Below, in pieces: positions 23,040-34,897 of a DNA stretch of 64,000 nucleotides. A program made the translations under genes and the position numbers. The stretch's first letter is position 1, and each line of letters opens with the position of its first letter. The DNA is taken from positions 1,240,001-1,304,000 of the forward strand of contig JAMWFC010000060.1 of the NCBI GenBank assembly GCA_027475525.1, given 5' to 3'. The notes under the pieces were generated by a model. It saw nothing but the letters and a program-made list of their open reading frames with translations. It did not search any database and was not told where the DNA came from. The DNA comes from Macrolepiota albuminosa. Lineage: Eukaryota > Basidiomycota > Agaricomycetes > Agaricales > Agaricaceae.

Positions 23040-24960
23040 ATACTCACTCTATATTTACAAGCAATATCTTCTTTGCATGAGTATTTCTTGAAACTGATGC
23101 TAGCCTTCAGAAAATAATGAATCACAGGTAAGCATATGTTATTAGTTAATCACAAGAAGTTATGCTAGGAAAAGAGATATTGCATTTATCCTTATCAAAG
23201 CAATATATTGTGGACTTCCAGCAGAGCACTGTGATGTTTATAGCTAGTATGATGTGTTGTTTGCTTTGAGTGGATGATCAAGAAAAATTGTGGCTAATTT
23301 GATTTATTATTCTTTGCAGAATCTCACAGAAGGTTGGAGCACATGGTCCTTAGCCATTGTTTTCACTCATCCTCTTCTGTATCAAAATAATATAATTTCC
23401 ATTGTTTATTACTTGATAAGTTTAAAACAAATAAAACAATCTATTTCTTAGTCATCCACATGATGAAGTTAAAGATAAATATTTGTCCTGTTTGTTACAA
23501 GGCACAATTGACAGAAAGGGTGTGGTCTTCTAACTTAAGTAGTTAGACAGTTGTTTTGAATAGTCTTGTGACCAGACTGGCTAGACCTTTTACTAACTTT
23601 TGGTTTGGTGCAATATTGGCATGGGAGGTTCATGTGCTGACTCTCACAAAAAGGTGCTGTCCTCAGATATCTCTTCATCAATATCTCCTTTGTAATCTTC
23701 TCCTTCATTATTTTTGCCTCTTCTTTCTTCTCCTCCTGTTCCTCATTCTTCTGCTCCTTTTCTCTTTCTCTTTTTTATTGTTACTGAATGACAAAGTTTG
23801 AGAAAGGTAAACAAATAGTCAGTAACAATTCATTGGTGGCAGACTCAGCTTCTTTTACTTTTTGGAGGCTAGTGTCAGACTGATTAAATCAGCTGCCACT
23901 GGCAGATCAGCTGCTCTCCACTTTCTTCTTTCTGATGCTATAGATAGATTAGCTATTGTTAGTAGATTTGCATATTCTTTGTGTCCAGTTTTTTCACCTC
24001 TTCTTATTTCTTCCAGCCCATGCCTCTGCCTTGTTCTTTGACTTTCTCTTCATCTCTCCATTAGAAGTCTTGCTCTTTTTCAAGAAAGAAACTTTTTCTG
24101 ACATCAAGCAGTTTCTTGTTATTCTTGACCTTGTTTATAGTGATCTACATTATAGTCTTCAAATAATCTGTGAGTGCATTTCTATTATGAGAAAAGAGTG
24201 CTTGCATCTTATTGCTTTGCTAAGCCTTTTGCTTGAAGTCAGAAAGGTCTCTCTTGAGAGCAGAGAAAAATACTCAAACATCTTAATCTATGGTTCTCCA
24301 ATAAAAGGATTGCTTAGGTCAACATCTTTATATATGCTTCCAAGACTTATATTATATTGCAAGGAAGCACACTCTTATTATATACAGAGTATTTAAAAAG
24401 TAAATACAATTAAGTCAATAACAGATACATCAACATACTTAATATTCTTGGTCTAACTTATATGCTATATTCTGTAGTGGCATTGTCAAGTGCCTTAAAA
24501 TTCTGATCACAAGTTATAAGAAAAATTTTTGCATCAGCAAAAATATCCATGAGTTGTTTTTATCAAGTTAGAATGTCTGTACTTCAATATTTATAATATC
24601 TAAATCATTGTTATTATTATTACAATTATTTTCTTTGCCAAAACTCACTAACTCTTCTTTATTTCCACCTCCTAACTTACTCAGTTTGGCTATTTGTTTT
24701 GGGAAATGCATTTCTAATCAGCATTTGTAAATATATTTATATTTACAATGTAAGAAATTCAATCTTCTTATCACTTATCACTAAGAGAAGAATACATAGC
24801 TAAATATATTTTCATAATAGTATATTAATAACTGCTTTCAAATGTTGGTGTTCAAACATCAAGCATCCCCTTATCAAACCTCTTTGGTTTATTAAGCTTT
24901 CTTTTTTCTAAATATTATAGTAAGATGGAGAAAGGAGCATATGAATAACTACTCACAAAT
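23040..24960. other. AT-rich stretch downstream of the NLR gene, no supported gene
   Basis: Two hydrophobic frames (23556-23801 and 23956-24396, plus) arise from T- and C-rich runs. They show no domain, intron structure or repeat in the window, and I do not accept them as genes. The last 100-200 bases before 24977 would hold the 3' untranslated region of the minus-strand NLR gene; no clear polyadenylation signal is singled out. Confidence 0.35.
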
Positions 24961-24976
24961 GCTTATTGTCAGATTT

Positions 24977-27900
24977 TTAGGACTTCTTGCTGAAGAGTCT
25001 CAACTTCTTCTTCCACTTTGCCAAGGTAATAGATATGGCTTGAATAGAAGTTGGATGCCTGTGCCCTAAGGCTTGTTGTATGACTTTGAGCATTTCTTGT
25101 TTAAGAGTCTCAGCTTCTTCCAGTTTTCCTTTTTCATAAAGTGTTCCAGCAAGACTAAGCATTGCTTCAATAGTATCTGGATGACTACTACCTAAAGTCT
25201 GTTGCCTGACTTTGACCACTTTGCGTTCAAGAATCTCAACCTCTTCTAGTTTTCCACCTGAATGAAGTATTGTAGCAAGACGGGATATTGCTTCAATAGT
25301 GTTTGGATGACTGCTACCTAAGGTCTGTTGCCTCACTTTGACCACTTCTTGTTGAAGGATCTCAGCCTTTTCTAGTTTTCTAACTTGACTAAGTATTAGA
25401 GCAAGACTAGACATAGCTTGAATAGTATCTGGATGATTGCCACCTAAGGTCTGTTGCCTTGCTTTGACCACTTCTTGTTGAAGAGTCTCAGCCTCTTCCA
25501 GCTTTCCACTTTGACCAAGTATTATAGCAAAACAGGACTTGGCTTCAATAGTATCTGGATGATTGCTACCTAAGGCTTGTTGCCTAACTTTGAGTACTTC
25601 TTGTTGAAGAGTCTGTGCTTCTTCCAATTTTCCATCTTGAGCAAGTAGTATAGCAAGATTATACTTGGCTCGAATAGTGTCTTGATGATTGCTTCCTAAA
25701 ACTTCTTGCCTGACTTTAACCACTTCTTGTTGAAAAGTCACAGCCTCTTTCAGTTTTTCACCTTGACTAAGTGTTATAGCAAGATTGGACATGGCTTGCA
25801 TAGTATCTGGATGACTGCTACCTAAGGTCTGTTTCCTCACTTTGACCACTTCTTGTTGAAGAGTCTCAGCTTCTCCTAATTTTCCACCTTTATAAAGAGT
25901 CATAGCAAGACCAGACATCACTTCAATAGTATCTGGATGACTGCTACCTAAAGTCTGTTGCCTCACTTTGACCACTTCTTGTTGAAGAGTCTCAGCCTCT
26001 TTCAGTTTTCCACCTTGACCAAATATCATAGCAAGTTTATACTTGGCTTCAATGGTGACTGGATGATTGCTACTTAAGATCTGTTGCCTCACTTTGACCA
26101 CTTCTTGTTGAAGAGTTGTAGCCTCTTCTAGCTTTTGACTTTGAGCAAGTATTGTAGCCAGATCAGACATAGCTTGAATAGTATTTGGATGACTGTGCCC
26201 TAAGGCCTGTTGCATGACTTTGACTACTTCTTGTTGCAGAGTCTGTGCCTCTTCCAGTTTTCCATCTTGACCAAATATTATAGCCAGATTATACTTGGCT
26301 TCAATAGTGTCTCGATGATTGCTTCCCAAGGCTTCTTGCCTGACTTTGACCACTTCTTGTTGGAGAGTCTCAGCTTCTTCCAGTTTTCTACCTTTATAAA
26401 GAGTCATAGCAAGACTAGACATAGCTCTAATAGTATCTGGATGATTGCTACCCAAGGTCTGTTGTCTCACTTTGACCACTTCTTGCTCAAGAGTCTCAGC
26501 CTCTCTAAGTTTTCCACCTTGACCAAATATCATAGCAAGTTTATACTTGGCTTCAATGGTATCTGTATGATTGCTACCTAAGATCTGTTGCCTCACTTTG
26601 ACCACTTCTTGTTGAAGAGTCTCAGCCTCTTTCAGTTTTCCACCTTGACCAAATATCATAGCAAGTTTATGCTTAGCTTCAATGGTATCTGGATGATTGC
26701 TCCCTAAAGCTTCTTGTGTGATCTTGACCACTTCTTGTTCAAGAATCTCAGCCTCTTTCAGTTTTCCAACGTGATGAAGTATCATGGCAAGACTAGACAT
26801 GGCTTGAATAGTATCTGGATGACTGCTACCTAAGGCTTCTTGCCTGACTTTGACTACTTCTTGTTGAAGAGTCTCAGCTTCCTCTAGTTTTGCACCTTTA
26901 TAAAGAGTCCTAGCAAGACTAGACATTACTGCAATAGTATCTGAATGATTGCTACCTAAGGTCTGTTTCCTCACTTTGACTACTTCTTGTTGAAGAGTCT
27001 CAGCCTCATTCAGTTTTCCACCTTGATCAAATATCATAGCAAGTTTATACTTGGCTTCAATAGTATCTGGGTGATTGCTCCCTGAGGCTTCTTGTGTGAC
27101 CTTGACCACTTCTTGTTGAAGAGTCACAGCCTCTTCCAGATTTTCACCACCTTGACCAAGTATTAGAGCAAGAATGGACTTGGCATGAATAGTATATGGA
27201 TGACTGTGCCCTAAGGCCTGTTGAAAATTCTTGAGCACTACTTGTTCAACAGTCTCAGCATCTTGCAGTTTTCCACCTCGACCAAGTGTTATAGCAAGAT
27301 CAAAAATAGCATCAATAGTATCTGAATGACTGCTACCTAAGATCTGTTGCCTCACTTTGACCACTTCTTGTTGAAGAGTCTCAGCTTCTCCTAGTTTTCC
27401 ACCTTTATAAAGAATGATAGCAAGACCAGACATTGCTTGAATAGTATCTGGATGGCTGCTACCTAAGGCTTGTTGCCTGACTTTGAGTACTTCTTGTTGA
27501 AGAGTCTGTGCTTCATCCAGTTTTCCATCTTGACCAAGTATTATAGCAAGGTTATACTTGGCTCCAATAGTATCTTGATGATTGCTTCCTAAGGCTCCTT
27601 GCCTGACTTTGACCACTTCTTGTTGAAGAGTCACAGCCTCTTCTAGTTTTCCAGCTTCACTAAGTGTTACAGCAAGACTAGACATGGCTTGAACAGTATC
27701 TAAATGACTACTACCTAAGGCTTCTTGCCTTACTTTGAGCACTTCTTGTTTAAGAGTCTCAGCCTCTTCCAGTTTTCCACCTTGATCAAGCAATATAGCA
27801 AGATTATGCTTGCCTTCAATAGTATTTGGATGATTGCTACCTAAAGTGTGTTGCCAGACTTTGACTACTTCTTGTTGAAGAGCCTTAGCCTCTTCTAGTT

Positions 27901-30900
27901 TTCCACCTTTATAAAAGGTCATAGCAAGACTAGACATCACTTCAATAGTATCTGGATGACTGCTACCTAAAGTCTGTTCCCTTACTTTGATCACTTCTTG
28001 ATGAAGAGTCTCAGCCTCTTTCAGTTTTCCACCTTGACGAAGTGTTATAGCAAGGCTGAACATGGCTTGAATAGTATCTGGATGACTGCTACCTAAGACT
28101 TCTTGCCTCACTTTGAGCACTTCTTGTTTAAGAGTCTCAGCCTCTTTCAGTTTTCCATCTTTATCAAGTGTTACAGCAAAATTGGACATGGCTTGAATAG
28201 TATCTAGATGACTGCTATTGAAGGCTTCTTGCCTCACTTTGAGGACTTCTTGTTTAAGAGTCTCAGCCTCTTCCAGCTTTTTACCTTCACCAAGTGTTAC
28301 AGCAAGATCAGACATGGCTTGAATAGTATCTGAATGACTGCTACCTAAGGTGTGTTGCCTAATTTTGACCACTTCTTGTTGAAGAGTCTCAGCTTCTCCT
28401 AATTTTCCACCTTTATAAAGAGTCATAGCAAGACTAGACATCACTTCAATAGTATCTGGATGACTGCTACCTAAAGTCTGTTGCCTCACTTTGACTACTT
28501 CTTGTTGAAGAGTCTCAGCCTCTGTCAGTTTTCCACCTTGATGAAGTATTATAGCAAGACTAGACATTGCTTCAATAGTATCTGGATGACTGCTACCTAA
28601 GGTCTGTTGCCTCACTTTCACCACTTCTCGTTCAAAAGCCTCGGCTTCATTTAGTTTTCTACCACTCCTAAGTGTTGTAGCAAGACGAGACATAGCTTTC
28701 ATAGTGTCTGAATGGCTTCTTCCCTGCACTTGTATACAATATTTAAGAATATGCCTTTCAAGTTGCTCTGCATCATTCCAAAAGTATGCACATGAAAAAA
28801 TTTCACTCAGTGTCTTTGCTAATTCATTATTATCACATTTATAATTTAAATGTTTGACCAATGCTTGTAAATGCAGCACCCATTGAGCTGCATCATGGTA
28901 TCCAAATCTTTGACTTCCTAAGCAATAAAATAATTGTTGTCCACATTTTTTGGCTTTATTCTGCTCTTCCTTTGTTAATAATTCAAAAGCCCAACCATGA
29001 ACAAGTGAGTGAAACTCTAACAGTGTAACTTCTTCTCCTCTTATTTCAATTAATGAGTATGACCTGAGCATGACAATTGCTTCTTCAACTAATATATCAC
29101 TCCAATCTTTGTTATCTGTCACAAACTTTTGCAGAAAATCCTGTAATTCTTGAATATCCACTTCAAGATTATCTGAGAGACTTCTCCAAGCTCTTTCAAG
29201 AATTGAAATAGGTATCTTGGAGTGATTTAACACACTACATAACATCAGAAGTGCTTTTGCTCCTTCATTTAACTTTTTATAGCTCAGATTCCATGTGGCA
29301 AAAACAGAAAATTGATAGCTATCAATTTTCTGCTTCATTGATGTTGTCAAATATCTTATTTTATCCCTTTTATACCCTTCAAGATACTGCTTCACTTGAA
29401 CATGTTCATTGTAAAGTAGATATCTTCCTGCTTGAACAATAGCTAATGCAAAATAGCCTAATTCTTGAACAAGTTCATTTACAGCTTCTTGCTCAGTTTG
29501 TTGCCTCTTACTAGCTTTATAGAAAGCTTTTAAGGAGTCTTCAATTGTTAATTCTCCAATTTTATAATGATTCTCAGGTGCACATATCCTAGATTCTTCA
29601 TTTCTGCTTGTAATAAGGATATTTCCATGGCTGCATTTTGGAAAGAATGCTTGTAAATCAACATCAGGATCATCAGCATTGTCAAAAAGCATCAGCCATT
29701 CTTCTTTTTGATGACAGAGCCATGTAAGAACAGCAACTGGTGTTTTTTCAGTTAAATTAACACTCTGAGCAAGTAAAGTCAAATCCTGCTCAATTGATGC
29801 TTTAGAGCCAGCATTGATCATATATATAGAAGAAAATCTAGTTGATCAAATTAAACTTTAACTTGGTAAAAAATGCAAGCTGTCTCATACCTGCTTTGAT
29901 TTTCATGACAAAATTTCAGTGCAATTTGTGTTTTTCCAGCTCCACCCAAGCCATGCAGCACACAGTGCTTCTGTACTTGCATCTTTAATGAAGATTGATG
30001 AGGATCAAAGCAATCTTCAAGCTGCAACAAAATGTCTGTTCTGCCAGTAAACAATGGAGATGGAGCAGGAATAATAGGAAGAAGTGGAGAGATAGGTGGA
30101 TAACAAGGTGTTTGTTTATTAGGAGGACTTGTAGCAATGGTTCCACCTCCTCATCAATGTCAGCAAATAGTACAGTCAATTAAGCTGAGTAACTTACGAA
30201 ATGCCTCAAGAATAGTCTTTTTAGGACAACTATATAAAGTCTTTGTAAGACTATCCAATTCCTGTGTGACTTTGGCCTTCACCAAATAGGACAAAGTATG
30301 TGTTTTAATTTCTCCCTGTCTATTCCATTCATCCAGACCCATCTTTTGCAGCCCTTGATCAACATTAAATCTGTAGAACAGACCAGGAATTTGCATAGAA
30401 AACTCTGCAAAGCTCTCAGCTAGCACTTCACAATCAGTGGCTATTTGATGAAGAAGTCCTGTCATTTTTTGGCCAATAATATTGGTGGGCTTCCAGGAAA
30501 CATGACCAGAATGTCCTGCTCCTATACTGACCAAACATGCAACTGGTTGAGAAAGACCAAAAACCATGCAAGCCTCTTTAACAAGAAGGTTGGTTGGGTT
30601 GCTATAGCCTAAACCTGCACCTATAAAGGTTTCAGGGACTTTACCAGAAGTGATAGACACTTGTTTGAAAAAGTCAGGAGTAGCAGTGGTGGCCCGAGCA
30701 GCTTGCACCACTGTACAATCATAGCCTTGATTGGCTTTTACCTCATATGTTCTGAAGATCCGAGGTGTGACATGGACAGAAGGAAGAGCCACGACAAAGC
30801 TTTGAGGCGATCAGAGTGTCAGCTGAGAAGCAGACCATGCAAAAGACTGTACCTTCTGCAGACAGGATTATCCTCTCTAATCAAGGCATCCTCCGGAAAT

Positions 30901-32362
30901 CCAGCAGATTGTAAGATGCTTCTCATGCCAGATTCAAAGACAGTTGCCTTGAACTTCTCACCCCGAAGGCTCCATTTCTTGACATCAGAGTAGACGTTGA
31001 TACGTCTGCCTCAGTCAAGGCAGACAATAAGAGCCAAATGTTCCATATACCCTAAAAATACGCTGAAAACCGTAAGCGTTAGAGAGTTGAAAACTGTAGA
31101 CTCGGGACAGCTCACCAAAAAGAACCAACCCCGACCCATACAAAGAAGACGGTCCACCAGTCACCAGAGCAGTAAACGTGTGCGCAGAAGCAACGATCAC
31201 AATTTGATGAAGCGGCAAGTACCGAGCGGTGGCAGTGTTCGGCAGGGACGAAATCTCGGCAAGAGCTCCGAAGATCTTGATCCCGAGAAGCTGATGTCAT
31301 CCCGGCAATCCGTGATCAATCTGTCATCCCGCTCCCAAAAACATTGCGCAAACTCGTCCGCCGCTCTTTACCACCCACCACGCAGCTCCACGAACCGTCA
31401 CGAGTTCGAGTCCAAAGGCCAGCCAAGAAGACGATTTGGGAAGCATAGAGGGAAGAAGGAAGAAGGAATAGCCAGGGGATCGACGGGAAAAAGATTAGCC
31501 TTAGGACAGGCGTCGGAAACGCGACCAACCGGTGCCCAGCCCCGGTAACGGCCACGCCGAGTCGCCGAACATACCAAACACCACGAATGAGCTCGTTACC
31601 ACGCGAATGGGCGTTGGCCCGTGCGCAGGAGAAAAGGATATAAAAGGAGGACGGAAATGGGGGAGTCGGGCAAGCAAGCTACTTGCCACGGCTCGGAGTC
31701 CCCAGGGAGTGGACGTCTTAGGCCTACGAGCTAATTAGTTTGACTTCGGGTTTAGTAGTAATACTATTTGTCCCACAATTTCGAGTGTGAATCTAATTCA
31801 ACATTCAAATTTTAAATCAATAAAAATTATCATTACACCACTTTTACAAAGTGCGCGCGCGTGTCAACACTTGCCCCACGTACTCTGTGGAATTGAGTTA
31901 GTTTAAAATATACTCAAAGTTTAGTCCAGATTCCATTCTGAACTACTTTACATATAATAAACTGCTCATTTCGCATCAACGTCCTTGCTGAACAAAACAT
32001 ACTTCTCAATAGCCAAGTCGATAGGCATACGGAGTCGACCAAGCATCAACGCAATTACTCTGATACACCATCATCGAATATTCTACTGTGTAGTGATGCT
32101 TTGTCACATACCCTCCTGTTCCAGCCCCACCGATTATGTCGAAATAATCACAAGGCTTAGGCGGAGATTTAGCGTCCTCCAGGTGCATAAGACTAGACAT
32201 GATTCCTTGGAGAATAATAAGCTCAGACAGCCCACGTACGCCACCGTCATCTATATCATCGTTCCGATAAAGTTCAGTAATTGCGATTCGTAGTCAAAAG
32301 AGCATACCCAGAGATAACATTCTCAATCCGCGTTGTTTGAGATCTGTGTCGATATTCTGCAT
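24977..32362 (-). CDS. Fungal NLR: patatin - NB-ARC - TPR protein, disrupted by a solo LTR
   Basis: At least six coding exons can be joined by clean GT-AG introns: exon 1 32362-32308, intron 57 nt; exon 2 32250-32112, intron 52 nt; exon 3 32059-31979 and, after the LTR E insertion (30998-31978), 30993-30853, intron 53 nt; exon 4 30799-30198, intron 48 nt; exon 5 30149-29891, intron 53 nt; exon 6 29837-24977. The product is about 2,040 residues. The N-terminus is a patatin fold, LRMLSL-DDGGVRG and PCDYFDIIGGAGTGG. The NB-ARC module follows: P-loop HGLGGAGKTQIA, Walker B WLMLFDNADD, GNILITSRN, and GYFALAIVQAG in place of GLPLA. About 30 TPR units of 42 residues finish it. This architecture belongs to fungal NOD-like receptors, thought to act in self/non-self recognition and programmed cell death. 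The start ATG at 32362 is the best candidate; a further upstream exon cannot be excluded. The C-terminus changes frame within the last TPR unit (about 25040-25015). With the LTR in place the gene is probably not expressed whole. Confidence 0.85.
24985..28722 (-). repeat. TPR array: about 30 tandem 126-bp units
   Basis: Thirty consecutive units of 42 residues (43 in one unit, GGENLEEA at about 27150), of the consensus LGSSHPDTIEAMSSLA then LxxGGKLxEAETLQQEVVKV-RQQT. This is the kinesin-light-chain-like TPR type usual at the end of fungal NLRs. Units are strikingly alike, and most differences fall at the same few positions (after HP, after TI, in the x positions of helix A and the loop). The last unit (about 25063-24977) changes frame: the alternative frame there reads GKVEEEVETLQQEVLKI and ends at TGA. 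Tandem identity of this kind favours unequal crossing-over and concerted evolution. Confidence 0.85.
30853..32250 (-). other. Patatin domain active-site segment of the NLR (altered catalytic motifs)
   Basis: Exon 2 gives the oxyanion-hole motif as DDGGVRG (usual DGGGxRG) and the nucleophile elbow as GGAGTGG (usual GxSxG, for example GGTSTGG), so the catalytic Ser position holds Gly (codon GGA). In exon 4 the loop that often carries the catalytic Asp (DGG/DGA) reads FIGAGLGYSNPTN. The rest of the fold is well kept: VIALMLGRLRMPIDLAIEKY, KKWSLRGEKFKATVFESGM, FVVALPSVHVTPRIFRTYEV, ACMVFGLSQPVACLVSIGAG. This suggests a pseudo-enzyme domain kept for structure or regulation. The Asp assignment is less sure than the Ser. 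Confidence 0.6.
30998..31978 (+). mobile_element. Solo LTR E inserted in the patatin exon of the NLR
   Basis: A 981-bp insertion runs from TGATACGTCTGCCTCAGTCA to CATTTCGCATCA, with TGAT/ATCA ends. ACGT flanks both sides (30994-30997 and 31979-31982), a perfect 4-bp target duplication. Removing it joins the reading LFSKD to VYSDVKKW in frame. In plus orientation it has a TATA box GATATAAAAGG (about 31636-31646) and an AATAAAAATT polyadenylation-like signal (about 31818). It is richer in G and C than the surrounding gene. Apparent frames on either strand inside it (for example 30997-31548 plus) are LTR sequence. No copy of the corresponding internal region was seen in the window. Confidence 0.85.
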
Positions 32363-33526
32363 GGGGAGGTGAGTATTTGAACTTGATTGAACAAGGGAAA
32401 GGAAAGTATGCGGTTTCTCACCTTGAATTGATTCGTGACAGAAAGATGTCCTCACGCTTGGGCCTTTGCTCCCACACCCTAAAAAAGCAACCATCTTCAT
32501 GTTGAGATAAGATAACCATATTATACATCGATTGTCCCCACGTCCTCTTCCATATGTCTGTACTGCTAACAAGACTTATTCGAGTTTTTCTGGACAGTAC
32601 ATTTGGAACGAACGATATGGAGTGAGTGCTTTGAGGGTAATTTCGGCCAACGACGACACTATTATGCCCTACCACGCGGTAAGGATGGAACTCGGAAGTA
32701 TGGAGGAATCGGTATGTAATCAGTTTTGGATTCTCGGAATACCTCAGTGGTTCACAACCGTATTAAATTATATATCCACTACTACTTTATCTACACACCG
32801 ATGTCCATCAACCTCTTCTTGACTTAAACGGCAAACAAGTGCGGATTATGATCCACCTTTGTTCAAGAGCATGATCATCCAGGGACACGACTGACTCTCT
32901 TCTCTATCATGCAGTGGTCGATCGATAAGCTACAGCCTAGTAACCAACGGTCCGAAAAGATCACTATCACTTCCAGCCGCAAGTGACTCACACACGCTCT
33001 CCCCGGAAGGGACCGGGTTCACGAGACACACGGAGATATGGACGCCGGCGCAGCCTATCCGTGGAGGACGGAGTTTTTTGATTGCCGTCATCGACACCAT
33101 CATGATCTCAACAAAGACAAACACGTGATGCAACTATCCCCTTTTACACGGCGCCGCACAGGCATGGCCAGTTCCCGAAAATCATCATCGGCTGTCAGTC
33201 ATCTCATTTCTTCAGCACCGGCATTCGGGCATTCGAATCAGCGCCTCACTTGTTTCTTAATTTGCCCGAGCCTACACCACTGCAAGCGGCATAGCATCCC
33301 AACCTCTGACCTTCAAGCTCGGGTCCGAGCCCGAAGCTATTTATAGGAATCCACCCGATACCGACCTTTCCACCAATTGCCAAAGTGAATTTTCACTCTT
33401 TTTTCTAGTATCTTCAAGACTTAGCTTCGAAGTGAGCCAGGGTCTCCACACCGTGGCCAGACGCTCAATGGTCTCCTCTCTATTTTTTTTTTAAAAAAAA
33501 AGAAATATATATTTCACAAAACAAAA
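32363..33526. other. NLR upstream region, possible further exon
   Basis: The stretch is less AT-rich than most of the window. A minus frame at 32675-32418 (containing YNMVILSQHEDGCFFRVWEQ) ends at a GTGAGA donor and could be an exon of the NLR or of another gene, but its phase does not fit exon 1 of the NLR as called. On the plus strand a TATTTATAGG box lies at about 33339. A T-run/A-run palindrome is at about 33482-33500. No function is assigned. Confidence 0.3.
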
Positions 33527-34890
33527 ATGCAACTAGTGGACATAGGGTGTGATAGTACCACCATTTCAGCTGCACTTTTCATATTTCAATTCACCACATG
33601 CACCATGTACATACCAACAATAAACTCTAAACTGGGGTCCCAGCTACTGACTTTGATTTTCATTTCATTTCATTTCTTCCTTAAGAGCCATACAATCCAC
33701 TCTAAGAAAACCACCACTAGACCCAGAAAAAGTCCAAGTCCATATGCATACATCCACCCATCCACCCTCCAAACCAAATCAAATCACATCACATCAAAAT
33801 TGACCATGTTCCAAGTTTCATGTTTCACTACATGCACCATATACTTACTTAACAACATTTTCCATTTTTCTTGCCTTAACCTTCTCTTTGCATCCATGAA
33901 TTCCAAACTACCAGACCAACTCTACAAAACCAAAAGTCTAAGCAACTGATGCATGCATGCAAACCAACTCAACTTAAACCACACCACTCAAACCAACCAA
34001 CCAACTACACAAGAAAAAAACAACAAAAGGATAGGTCTTATTACATATATTCACAATGGGATATCATATATGAAGTCAAGCATGTGTGTATGCATGTAGG
34101 TGGGTGGGGTGTGGATGTGGCAAGTGTGAGGAGAAGGTGGGGGCATAACACATAACATGTAAGAAGACATAAGACAAGGGAGAATAGAGACAGGAGCATG
34201 GCCACAGCACAGAAAACACAAATGAGGCATGGGGAAAAGGGGGGGTGTAGAGATGTGTGATCAAGAATCAATATCAAGGGCTCAAGAAAAAAAAAACAAG
34301 ATCAAGATCAAGGATAAGAATGTCCTATCAAAGAAAAATCTGAATCCAATAGCAAGATGTATATGTGTTGGAGTACAGCTGTTGTGGTATGCAATGCAGC
34401 AGAAACACATGCCCATGTGAGTTATGTACAGCAGAGGGGAATAGTGGAGAGATGGAAAAACTATACAGTTCATTGGGTTCAGATCAGAAACAGAAGAGCA
34501 AGTATCTCAGTTGTTTGCCTATCAACTAAGTATATTGTGCAAACAGGTTATGGGCCCCATTGCCACTCAGTACAATAATAACTCACAGGAAATTTTACCC
34601 AGACACACTGAATTGATCTAGACTCTATGTGAAACCCAATACTGTTTCTGCTATCTGCAGAAGAAAAATTTGACAGGTTGAAATGGACCTTGTTCAAAAT
34701 GATGATTACTGAAGCTACCCAAGAACATGGCCTGCTAGACTACCTGAAAGGAAAAATAGAGGACCTGAGCATCAAGCAGGAAGAAGATAGCATCATTCAG
34801 ACCACTGACTCTGCAAGGACAACAAGTTGGTGAGGAGCTCTGAACCCCCCATTCAAAGAATAGCAGCATAAGGATGCATATGCCTAAGCA
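33527..34890. repeat. Simple-sequence rich region
   Basis: Low-complexity words dominate: CATTTCATTTCATTTC (33660), CCATCCACCC (33755), ATCACATCACATCA (33780), CATGCATGCATGC (33950), AACCAACCAACCAAC (33990) and GGATCAAGATCAAG (34300). Frames on both strands are by-products of this composition. No gene is supported. Confidence 0.4.
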
Positions 34891-34897
34891 TGACTGT

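Noticed and set aside
23956..24396. 146-codon hydrophobic frame as a membrane protein
   Set aside because: It follows T- and C-rich low-complexity DNA, with no domain, introns or other support.
26210..26581. Plus-strand frame antisense to the TPR array
   Set aside because: It repeats with the 126-bp unit and is a shadow of the minus-strand TPR coding sequence.
24985..28722. CRISPR-like array, because of regular 126-bp repeats
   Set aside because: The repeats are coding TPR units without unique spacers. The DNA is eukaryotic.
30997..31548. A basic 183-codon plus-strand reading frame
   Set aside because: It lies wholly inside solo LTR E, which has TGAT/ATCA ends and a target duplication. Its Arg/Ser richness is a composition effect.
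33527..34578. Several small frames in simple-sequence DNA as genes
   Set aside because: They arise from CATTTC, ACCA and GATCAA repeats on both strands and have no conserved features.
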